A stretch of 14,221 nucleotides of DNA, taken from JAKORR01 sp964608495. Its GTDB lineage: Bacteria; Armatimonadota; Zipacnadia; Zipacnadales; FEN-943. Each line of letters starts with the position of its first letter. Within the stretch, counting starts at the first letter, position 1. Under the pieces are notes generated by a model. That model did no database searches. It saw only the letters and a list, made by a program, of their open reading frames with translations, and was not told the origin of the DNA. The position numbers were made by a program, and so were the translations under genes. The stretch is from positions 1 to 14,221 of the forward strand of contig CAZSOQ010000133.1 in the NCBI GenBank assembly GCA_964608495.1, in the 5' to 3' direction. This document shows positions 1-6,261 of this stretch, piece by piece.

Positions 1-189
1 CCACCGGCCCTGAACGATCGTCCACTCCCCTGCCACCTCCGACCACCGCGGAGCAGGCGAGGGACGCCGCCGGGCGAATCCCAAGAAGAATCGGGTGTTC
101 GCGGACCCCCTGCGAATCCCGCCTCGCCGAACCCCCGGATCACGCGGCCCACTGAACGAGTGTTTGGCCCTCGGCCGCGCCGCGGCGGA
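1..189. other. Non-coding flank downstream of the translin-family gene
   Basis: I see no convincing gene here. The stretch follows the stop codon of the translin-family gene. It contains the 9-mer GCGAATCCC twice (74-82 and 112-120). An imperfect hairpin pairs GCGAA (74-78) with TTCGC (98-102), with a CCC/GGG pairing inside it. There is no T-run after that hairpin on the minus strand, so I do not call it an intrinsic terminator. The next gene downstream lies outside the window. Confidence 0.5.
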
Positions 190-828
190 TCACAGCTTGC
201 CCTCCACCTCTCGCAGGCGCTCGGCCAGGTGCACGTTCGCCAGAGCCATGGTGAGCTCGCCCCGGGTGCGCTCGATGGCGGCCCGCGCCTGATCCGCCCG
301 ACTGCGCAGACCCCCCGTCACGGCGTCGGGCAGATCGAAGACCATCACCTGATGATAGATGTCCTCCATGAGGTCCAGGTAGGTCTCTGCCCGCCGGGTC
401 TCGCCCATGCGGATCAGGTCCAGGCAGTGCCGCCTCATCTCGCCCACCACCTCGGCCAGGCCGTTGATCCACGCCACGGCGTCGGCGCCCAGGTCGTCGG
501 GCGACGCAGCCGGCTCGCCCGCTATCGCCGCGATGACCAGGGCCGCCTCGCAGTACTCCTTCTCCGCGTCCAGCACGAAGCGGGCGTAGCGCAGCAGGCC
601 CCACGGATCGGCTATCTCGACCATCGAGCGCGTCAGCCTTGCCGTCTCCGCCAACTGCTCGCGGGCCAGGTCCAGATCGCCGCGATGCACGTGCTTGATG
701 GTGGTGGACGCCGACCGGATCACGTCGCGAGACAGGCGCAGCACCTTTTCACGGGCGGCGTCGAGCTCCTCCAGCCCACTCTTGAGACCATCAACGATAT
801 CCTCCAGACCCTTGAGAATGGTAATCAC
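190..828 (-). CDS. Translin/TRAX-family protein (TRAX-like, probably nuclease-competent)
   Basis: This all-helical protein of about 212 aa matches the prokaryotic translin family, which includes eukaryotic translin, TRAX and archaeal TRAX-like proteins that bind single-stranded RNA/DNA; TRAX is the ribonuclease subunit of C3PO. Seen: an N-terminal ELDAAREKVLRLSRDVIR helix (residues 21-38), KEYCEA (90-95), GLAEVVGEMRR (123-133) and a C-terminal TRGELT (188-193). From memory of family alignments, TRAX catalytic acids fall at E91 and E94 (the QEYxEA motif) and at the acid/Glu pair E126 and E130. All are acidic here, so an active RNase is plausible. Such proteins are sometimes mislabelled haloacid dehalogenase, but no HAD DxD motif is present. 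It is last in the run, 57 nt after the oxidoreductase gamma gene. The GTG start at 828 is the only conventional start upstream of the conserved core but overlaps a strong GGAGG, so the true start is uncertain. Cytosolic, with no signal peptide. Confidence 0.85.
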   Translation of the reverse strand: MITILKGLEDIVDGLKSGLEELDAAREKVLRLSRDVIRSASTTIKHVHRGDLDLAREQLAETARLTRSMVEIADPWGLLRYARFVLDAEKEYCEAALVIAAIAGEPAASPDDLGADAVAWINGLAEVVGEMRRHCLDLIRMGETRRAETYLDLMEDIYHQVMVFDLPDAVTGGLRSRADQARAAIERTRGELTMALANVHLAERLREVEGKL

Positions 829-832
829 CTCC
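824..832 (-). promoter_or_regulatory. Shine-Dalgarno overlapping the annotated GTG of the translin gene
   Basis: The minus strand reads GGAGGTGAT here, a near-perfect anti-16S match. The only conventional start (GTG, 828-826) lies inside it. An in-frame ATT at 819-817 sits 8 nt after the GGAGG, which is ideal spacing. The real initiation codon may therefore be a rare ATT (as in infC) or the GTG with poor ribosome-site geometry. Confidence 0.5.
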
Positions 833-833
833 A

Positions 834-874
834 GGGAATCCGCCGCCGTCCGAGGGGAGCGATGGGAATCCGCC
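834..874 (-). repeat. Short direct repeat in the gap before the translin gene
   Basis: The 11-mer GGCGGATTCCC (minus strand) occurs at 874-864 and again at 844-834, exactly 30 bp apart, about three helical turns. Both copies lie in the 57-bp gap between the oxidoreductase gamma gene and the translin-family gene. It could be a small operator or chance in GC-rich DNA; I cannot tell which. Confidence 0.35.
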
Positions 875-885
875 AGACGGTCCGC

Positions 886-1434
886 CTAGCCCGAAGCGTC
901 CTTCGCCGCCTGCCAGCCGGTGCGAACGGCGGCCGCGTTCGTCTCGGCGTAGGCGCTGGCCCGCTCACTCAGCCCCTCGACCATCGTCTCGATGAAGTGA
1001 TCCACCGTGAAGAGAGGGCGTCGGGCGAGCAGGGCTCCGAGCATGACCATGTTGGCCGCCCTCTCGCTGCCCAGTTCCCTGGCCATATCCGTGGCCGCGA
1101 TGGCCAGGACCTCCAAGCCTTCTCTCGGCTCGGGCGGCGGGGCGAGGGAGCTGTTGACCAGCACCAGGGCCTCGTCCGCCGCGCGCCCGAGGTAGTGGTT
1201 CACGGAGCCGGCGTCCATGAGCACGAGGTTGTGAGGACGCCCCACGAGCGGACTGCCCGGCGGCCCGTCGGCGACCACGACCGTGAAGGTCGTCTCGCCG
1301 CCGCGCACCTCCGGCTCGTAGGCTGGCATCCCCGAGCCCTGAAGGCCGGCCCTGAGGGCTGCTTCGAGGAGGAGTTGGCCTGCCAGCAGCACTCCCTGGC
1401 CGCCGATGCCCGACAGAAAGATGTCCTCCCGCAT
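886..1434 (-). CDS. vorC: 2-oxoacid:ferredoxin oxidoreductase, gamma subunit
   Basis: This is the gamma subunit (182 aa, the usual size) of a four-subunit 2-oxoacid:ferredoxin oxidoreductase, which oxidatively decarboxylates a 2-oxoacid to acyl-CoA and CO2 while reducing ferredoxin. The N-terminal GIGGQG motif (residues 9-14) and the YEPEVRGGET block (residues 39-48) are hallmarks of the family. The ATG at 1434 shares one base with the beta-subunit stop (TGATG), so the two are translationally coupled; GGGGAG at 1449-1444 is a suitable ribosome site. It is the last of the four adjacent subunit genes in the order delta-alpha-beta-gamma. Substrate class (branched-chain 2-oxoacids versus 2-oxoglutarate) cannot be read from this subunit. 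The symbol follows the VorB-like alpha subunit and is tentative. Confidence 0.88.
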   Translation of the reverse strand: MREDIFLSGIGGQGVLLAGQLLLEAALRAGLQGSGMPAYEPEVRGGETTFTVVVADGPPGSPLVGRPHNLVLMDAGSVNHYLGRAADEALVLVNSSLAPPPEPREGLEVLAIAATDMARELGSERAANMVMLGALLARRPLFTVDHFIETMVEGLSERASAYAETNAAAVRTGWQAAKDASG

Positions 1435-2225
1435 CAGGCCTCACTCCCCGAATCGCGCCAGTTCACATACTCGCCCAGCGGGTAGAAGGGGATCATGGCG
1501 TTCTCGATGTGCTCGAAGGCCTGCACGGGATTCATGCGCCAGAAGGTCGGGCAGATGCTCAGCAGCTCGACGAGAGCGAAGCCGGCGCCCTCGAGCTGGG
1601 CGTCGAAGGCCTGGCGGATGGCCGCGCGGGCGGCCCGCACCCGCTTAGGGGCGGTGAGGGCGTGGCGAGCGAGGTAGGCCACCCCCTGCACCTGGGCGAG
1701 GAGCTCACAGACCCGCAGCGGGTTGCCGCCCTGCTCCCTCGACCGGCCCCGTGGGGTGGTGGTGGTCACCTGGCCCGGGAGGCTCGTGGGAGCCATCTGG
1801 CCCCCGGTCATGCCGTAGACGGCGTTGTTGATGAAGATCACGGTGATGTTCTCGGCCCTGGCCGCCGCGTGGACGACCTCGGCCAGGCCGATGGAGGCCA
1901 GGTCTCCGTCTCCCTGGTAGGTGAAGACGACGGCTTCGGGCCGCACGCGCCTGATGCCGGTCGCCACCGCCGGGGCGCGACCGTGCGCGGCCTGGACGCA
2001 ATCGCAGTTGAAGTACTCGTAGGCGTAGACGGAGCACCCCACGCTCGCGACCGCCACCGTGCGCTCGCGCACGCCCAGCTCGTCCAGCACCTCGGCCACC
2101 AGCCGGTGGGCCGTGCCGTGGGTACAGGCCGGGCAGTAGCGCATCGGCGTCTCGGTCAGCGAGACCGGCCGCCGGTAGATTGGCTCGAGGTCCTGCAGTT
2201 CGGCGTCGCTCACTTCAGACATCAT
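1434..2225 (-). CDS. vorA: 2-oxoacid:ferredoxin oxidoreductase, beta (TPP-binding) subunit
   Basis: This 263-aa beta subunit binds thiamine diphosphate and one [4Fe-4S] cluster. The TPP motif begins at G105-D106-G107 and closes with N133-N134. Candidate cluster ligands are C31 and C34 (YCPAC), C64 (VGCS) and C225 (ICPT). The blocks AHGRAPAVATG and GQVTTTTPRGR are typical of VOR/KOR beta subunits. Two adjacent ATGs exist: GAGGTG at 2235-2230 lies 4 nt from the first (2225) and 7 nt from the second (2222), so the second may be the real start and the protein 262 aa. A 52-nt gap separates it from the alpha gene, and it overlaps gamma by one base. It forms the catalytic core with alpha, delta and gamma in the cytosol. 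Substrate is unproven; a branched-chain 2-oxoacid is my best guess from the neighbouring alpha subunit. Confidence 0.9.
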   Translation of the reverse strand: MMSEVSDAELQDLEPIYRRPVSLTETPMRYCPACTHGTAHRLVAEVLDELGVRERTVAVASVGCSVYAYEYFNCDCVQAAHGRAPAVATGIRRVRPEAVVFTYQGDGDLASIGLAEVVHAAARAENITVIFINNAVYGMTGGQMAPTSLPGQVTTTTPRGRSREQGGNPLRVCELLAQVQGVAYLARHALTAPKRVRAARAAIRQAFDAQLEGAGFALVELLSICPTFWRMNPVQAFEHIENAMIPFYPLGEYVNWRDSGSEA

Positions 2226-2277
2226 CCGACACCTCGCGGTGCACCCGGGGCTCTGACCCGTGGGCGCCCGTCTGGGC

Positions 2278-3375
2278 CTATCCGGCGGCCTCCCGCCGGC
2301 CGGCCGCGCCCTGTTGGGCCAGGCTCACCAGCTTGGCTGCCACGTCTTCGGGGAACAGGAGCTGCCCGCCCGCGCGGCCCAGCAACTCGACCGGGCACGC
2401 CCCCTCGACGGCGAGGCGGACGTCCTGGATCATCTGGCCCAGGCTCAGCTCGATGACCAGAATCCTCTGCACTCGGCCCGCCCACTCCTTGAGGGGCGCG
2501 TAGGGGAAGGGCAGCAGGCTGATGGGCCTGAGCAGGCGGGCCCTGACGCCGGCCTCGGCGGCGACCTGAATCGCCGTCTCGGCGACCCGGGCCATGATGC
2601 CGTAGGCGCAGACGAGGATCTCAGGCTCGTCGCTGCCCGTCTCCTGCCAGGTGACCATCTCGCGGCGCGCGCGCGCGAGGCGCTCGGCCAGGCGCAGGTT
2701 GACGGCCTCCATGGCGTCCGCGTGAATCCACAGGGAGTTGACGATGCGCCGTTGGCGGCCCTGGAGGCCGCCGCCGACGGCCCACTCGCGGTCCAGGCTG
2801 AGCGGCTCGCCGCGCGGCCGGAACACGCAGGGCTCGGCGACCTGGGCCAGGGCCGCGTCGCCCAGGATCGTCACGGGAAGTCGGTAGCGGGCGGCGATCT
2901 CGAAGGCGTCGGCCGTCCAGTCGTGGAGCTCCTGGACGCTGTAGGGAGCGAAGACGAGGCCCTGGCCGTCACCGTGGCCGAGGCCGCGGGTGCTGAGCCA
3001 GTAGTCGGACTGGGCTGGGAGGATGTTGCCCAGGCCGGGGCCGCCGCGGACCATATTGACGATGACGCAGGGGAGCTCGCAGCCCAGGATGTAGGACAGA
3101 CCCTCCTGCATGAGGGAGATGCCGGGCGAGGAGGAGGTGGTCATGGCCAGGGCGCCGGCGGCGGCCGCACCGAGGACCATGTTGATGGCCGCGACCTCGC
3201 TCTCGGCCTGCACGTACACACCCCCCACCTCGGGCAGATGCAGGGACATGTACTCGGGGATCTGGTTCTGGGGGGTGATGGGGTAGCCGAAGAAGTACCG
3301 GCAGCCTGCGGCGATGGCTCCCTCGGCGCACGCCTCGTTCCCCTTGCTCAAGACCGGCTGGGGACTGGCGCTCAA
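2278..3375 (-). CDS. vorB: 2-oxoacid:ferredoxin oxidoreductase, alpha subunit (VorB-like)
   Basis: The alpha subunit of about 365 aa carries the pyrimidine-side TPP domain and the transketolase C-terminal domain. Seen: KGNEA (residues 11-15), GYPITPQNQIPEYM (30-43), RGGPGLGNI and a GHGD block, the pattern of VorB-annotated proteins (3-methyl-2-oxobutanoate:ferredoxin oxidoreductase). The frame stays open upstream to 3579, but that part only shadows the ferredoxin gene. I chose the TTG at 3375: it overlaps the ferredoxin stop as TTGA and has GGGAGGT at 3391-3385, 9 nt upstream, and it places the conserved KGNEA at the usual distance. A second TTG at 3351 is less well supported. Together with delta, beta and gamma it should make acyl-CoA and reduced ferredoxin, or run in reverse for reductive carboxylation. 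Substrate assignment is by family resemblance only. Confidence 0.88.
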   Translation of the reverse strand: MSASPQPVLSKGNEACAEGAIAAGCRYFFGYPITPQNQIPEYMSLHLPEVGGVYVQAESEVAAINMVLGAAAAGALAMTTSSSPGISLMQEGLSYILGCELPCVIVNMVRGGPGLGNILPAQSDYWLSTRGLGHGDGQGLVFAPYSVQELHDWTADAFEIAARYRLPVTILGDAALAQVAEPCVFRPRGEPLSLDREWAVGGGLQGRQRRIVNSLWIHADAMEAVNLRLAERLARARREMVTWQETGSDEPEILVCAYGIMARVAETAIQVAAEAGVRARLLRPISLLPFPYAPLKEWAGRVQRILVIELSLGQMIQDVRLAVEGACPVELLGRAGGQLLFPEDVAAKLVSLAQQGAAGRREAAG

Positions 3376-3620
3376 TCCGCGTCTACCTCCCGGCTCTTCA
3401 CGGGGCGGCGGTACAGCTCGATCGCCGCCTCCGGGCACATGATGACGCAGGCCTGACACCCGATGCACTTGTCCTGGTACTTGACCTCGACGGGATGGTA
3501 ACCCAGGCGGTTCATGCGCTCGGCGGGCGCGAGGGCCCCCCGCGGGCAGTACTCGATACATTGCCCACAGGCCTTGCACCTGTCGGCATCAATGACCACG
3601 ACGAAACTGGGTGCCTTCAT
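3372..3620 (-). CDS. vorD: 2-oxoacid:ferredoxin oxidoreductase, delta subunit (2x[4Fe-4S] ferredoxin)
   Basis: An 82-aa ferredoxin with two full CxxCxxCxxxCP motifs (C15/C18/C21/C25 and C52/C55/C58/C62), so two [4Fe-4S] clusters. This is the delta subunit that passes electrons from the catalytic core to external ferredoxin. Its ATG overlaps the recN stop codon (ATGA, 3620-3617), and its TGA overlaps the TTG start of the alpha subunit. Translation of recN, delta and alpha is therefore coupled in series. Length and motif spacing are normal. The linkage to recN, a DNA repair gene, is unusual, but I read it as an operon fusion rather than evidence of shared function. Confidence 0.9.
   Translation of the reverse strand: MKAPSFVVVIDADRCKACGQCIEYCPRGALAPAERMNRLGYHPVEVKYQDKCIGCQACVIMCPEAAIELYRRPVKSREVDAD
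3385..3391 (-). promoter_or_regulatory. Ribosome binding site fixing the TTG start of the alpha subunit
   Basis: The minus strand reads GGGAGGT, 9 nt before the TTG at 3375. It lies inside the end of the ferredoxin gene and selects TTG as the alpha-subunit start over the much longer open frame that continues upstream. Confidence 0.7.
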
Positions 3621-5359
3621 CGAGCCCTCACCCTGGTCTTGCTGCGCTCGCCCTCGGCCTCGGCCAGCAACTGCTCGGCGTGTTCGCGGGCAGCCTCCTG
3701 GCCGCGGCGGGCGCCCAGCATCCGGGCCAGCTCCTCGACCCGCTCCTGGCCCTTGAGCGGCCGCACGGACACCGAGGCACGCTTCTGCCGCACCTGCCTG
3801 TCCACCATGAGGTGGCCGTCGGCACGACTCGCGATCTGCGCGAGGTGGGTGACGCAGAGCACCTGGGCCCTGCGGCCCAGCTCCGCCAATTTACGCCCTA
3901 CGGCGTGGGCCGTCAACCCTCCGATGCCCGTGTCTACCTCGTCGAACACCAGCGTGGGAATCTCCGAGCCCCGTGCGCAGACGGTCTTGAAGACGAGCAT
4001 GAGCCGCGAGAGCTCGCCCCCGGAGACCACCTGGCTCAGGGGCCGCGGCTCCTCGCTCCCGGCGGCGTCGAACAGGAAGCGCACGCGCTCGAGGCCGTCG
4101 GCCGTCGCGGCATAGCGCCTGCCGTCCGCGCCTGGCAGCCCCTCCGCCTCCTCCTCGCGGGCGAACTCCACCGTGAAGGCGGCCTGCTTCATGCCCAGAT
4201 TCGTCAGCTCCCGCCGCACGACTTCCTGCAGCCGCGCGGCGTGCTCGTGGCGCTGGGCCGACAGCACCTCCGCCGCCTCGCCGGCACGCCCGCGGAGCTC
4301 GGCTAGCTGGCGCTCGAGCTGCTCCGCCATCTCCTGACCGCTCTCGAGGTCGGCCAGCTCGGCCTCGCAGCGCTCCAGGTGCGCGAGAATCTCGCCCACG
4401 CTGTCCCCGTACTTGCGCTTCAGCCGCTGGATCTCGGCCAGGCGACTCTCGACTTCCTCCAGCCGCCCGGGCTCGAAGTCCAGCAGTGCCGTGTGGTCGT
4501 CCAGGCTGCGCAGCGCCTCGCCGGCGGCGATCGAGGCCTGCTCGACCTGCCCGGCCAGCTCCGCCAGCCGACTGTCGAACTCGGCCACGCCCCTGAGGCT
4601 CTCGACAGCCCGGCCCAGCAGGTCCACGGCTCCCTCGCCGCCCTCGCCCGCCAGAGCCTGCCGCGCCTCGGCCACGCTCTGCGTGATACGCTCGGCGTTC
4701 TGTAGCCGTGCACGCTCCTCCCGCAGGGCCCCGTCCTCGTCGGGCTGCAGCCGCGCCTCGCGGATCTCGCCCGCCTGGAAGCGCAGCAGGTCCTCACGCT
4801 GGACGCGGTCGCGCTCGGCCCGGCGCAGGGAAGCAAGGCGGTCCTGGGCCTGCTGCAGCTCGCGCCAAAGCCCGTGGTACTCCTCGGCGGCGGCGGCCAG
4901 GTCGCGCCCACCGAAGCCATCCAGATAGTGCAGATGGATCCCCTCGTGGATCAGCGCCTGGTGCTCGTGCTGGCCGTGGATGTCCACCAGGTGGCGTGTG
5001 ACCTCCTGCACCAGAGAGAGCGTGGCGGGGCGGCGGTTCACCCAGTACCGGCTGCGGTCGGGAGCGATGGCCCGGGTCACGATGATCAGATCGCCCTCGC
5101 GCTCTATACCGGCCTCGTCCAGCACGGCCAGCGCCCGAGGCGTATCGGCGACGTCAAAGACGGCCTCGACGCGCGCGGTGTCCTCGCCGGCGCGGATCAC
5201 GTCGCCCGTGAGCCGCTCGCCCAGAGCCGCGCCCAGGGCGCCGATGATGATGGACTTGCCTGCGCCGGTCTCGCCCGTCAGCGCCGTGAATCCGGCGCCG
5301 AGCTCCAGGCGGAGCTTCTCGATGACGGCGAAGTTCTCGACGGAGAGCTCACACAGCAT
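3617..5359 (-). CDS. recN: DNA repair protein RecN (SMC-like ATPase)
   Basis: RecN is a cytosolic SMC-family ATPase that acts early in double-strand break repair by holding DNA ends. This 580-aa protein has the standard layout: Walker A GETGAGKS at residues 29-36, long coiled-coil arms of Leu/Glu/Arg-rich heptads in the middle, an ABC signature SGGELSR at 446-452, and Walker B with D473-E474 (LVFDEVDTG) near the C-terminus. The N-terminal LSVENFAVIEKL matches the family start, supporting the ATG at 5359, although no strong ribosome site precedes it. It lies 18 nt after nadK, a common nadK-recN neighbourhood, and its TGA overlaps the ATG of the ferredoxin gene by 4 nt. The argR gene often found beside recN is absent. 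Confidence 0.96.
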   Translation of the reverse strand: MLCELSVENFAVIEKLRLELGAGFTALTGETGAGKSIIIGALGAALGERLTGDVIRAGEDTARVEAVFDVADTPRALAVLDEAGIEREGDLIIVTRAIAPDRSRYWVNRRPATLSLVQEVTRHLVDIHGQHEHQALIHEGIHLHYLDGFGGRDLAAAAEEYHGLWRELQQAQDRLASLRRAERDRVQREDLLRFQAGEIREARLQPDEDGALREERARLQNAERITQSVAEARQALAGEGGEGAVDLLGRAVESLRGVAEFDSRLAELAGQVEQASIAAGEALRSLDDHTALLDFEPGRLEEVESRLAEIQRLKRKYGDSVGEILAHLERCEAELADLESGQEMAEQLERQLAELRGRAGEAAEVLSAQRHEHAARLQEVVRRELTNLGMKQAAFTVEFAREEEAEGLPGADGRRYAATADGLERVRFLFDAAGSEEPRPLSQVVSGGELSRLMLVFKTVCARGSEIPTLVFDEVDTGIGGLTAHAVGRKLAELGRRAQVLCVTHLAQIASRADGHLMVDRQVRQKRASVSVRPLKGQERVEELARMLGARRGQEAAREHAEQLLAEAEGERSKTRVRAR

Positions 5360-5377
5360 GGCAACCGCCGCGGCGGC

Positions 5378-6259
5378 TTACCGCGGGGCATCCCAGTTGA
5401 GTTTCACCCGCAGGCGATCGTAGAAACCCAGGCCGCCGAACCGGATCAGCCGCGTGCGGCACTCAGCCCGGCGGATGATCACACTGCCCCCCGGCTCGAG
5501 CCGCCGCGACTCCTGGCCGTCCGCCACCACCTGTAGCACGTCCTCGTCCTTGCCCGGACGACGCTCCGCCCGTACCCGCACCTCGCTGGCCGGGTCAACC
5601 ACCACCGGCCGGCTGTACAGCGTGTGCGGGCAGATCGGCACGATGGTCAGGCACTCGACCCTCGGGTCCACGATGGGCCCACCGGCCGACAGGCTGTAGG
5701 CCGTCGAGCCCGTGGGCGTGGCCACGATCACCCCGTCGCAGGCGTAGGTGGCCACGTGGCGGCCGTCCACATCGCAGCGCAACCACACCAGGTGCCGGCG
5801 CGCGTCGGTGGTCACCACGGCGTCGTTGAGAGCCAGCAGCGGACCCTCCGTCCCCTCCGCCTCGCCCTCCGCGCTCGCTGCCAGCATCATCCGCTCCTCT
5901 ATCTCGTACCGGCCTGCCAGGAGGTCGTCCAGGCCCGCCAGCACGGTCGTTGGCGGCTGGTCGGCGAGGAAGCCGAAGCTGCCCAGGTCCACCCCGAGCA
6001 CGGGCGTGCCGAAGGGCGCCGACTGGCGCGCCACGCCCAGCAAGGTCCCGTCGCCGCCGAGGGTGAGCACCGCGTCCGCCGTGAGGACGAAAGCCGTGTC
6101 GCCCGCCCGGGCCTGGGGCACGTGCTCGGCGAGGGCCCGGTCCGCCCGCAACTCCACACCCCTACGAGCCAACTCGCGGGCGAAGGTCTGCAGCACCTCG
6201 CGGACCTCGGCCTTCCCTAGCTGTGCCACCAGGCCGATTGCCGACAGGGGCTTGGGCAT
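5378..6259 (-). CDS. nadK: NAD kinase
   Basis: NAD kinase phosphorylates NAD to NADP with ATP or polyphosphate, the only known route to NADP. The 293-aa protein has the diagnostic GGDGT motif (residues 68-72), the glycine-rich GSFGFLAD segment that follows it, the NE/D motif as LND, and the conserved CDGVIVATPTGSTAYSLSAGGPI block. Length is normal. It starts 2 nt after the TPR gene stop and ends 18 nt before recN, so it is almost certainly cotranscribed with both. Nothing in the active-site motifs looks degraded. Confidence 0.96.
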   Translation of the reverse strand: MPKPLSAIGLVAQLGKAEVREVLQTFARELARRGVELRADRALAEHVPQARAGDTAFVLTADAVLTLGGDGTLLGVARQSAPFGTPVLGVDLGSFGFLADQPPTTVLAGLDDLLAGRYEIEERMMLAASAEGEAEGTEGPLLALNDAVVTTDARRHLVWLRCDVDGRHVATYACDGVIVATPTGSTAYSLSAGGPIVDPRVECLTIVPICPHTLYSRPVVVDPASEVRVRAERRPGKDEDVLQVVADGQESRRLEPGGSVIIRRAECRTRLIRFGGLGFYDRLRVKLNWDAPR

Positions 6260-6261
6260 CG

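Noticed and set aside
190..828. Haloacid dehalogenase hydrolase as an identity for the last gene
   Set aside because: No HAD DxDxT/V motif or Rossmann-like pattern is present. The all-helical sequence and its conserved blocks fit the translin family.
160..1485. Plus-strand open frame of 441 codons opposite the translin and gamma genes
   Set aside because: It mirrors two well-supported minus-strand genes and has a biased His/Gln/Arg composition with no recognisable motif.
3376..3579. Longer N-terminus for the oxidoreductase alpha subunit
   Set aside because: The extra residues are a shifted reading of the ferredoxin gene. Conserved family sequence starts at KGNEA, and a strong ribosome site precedes the TTG at 3375.
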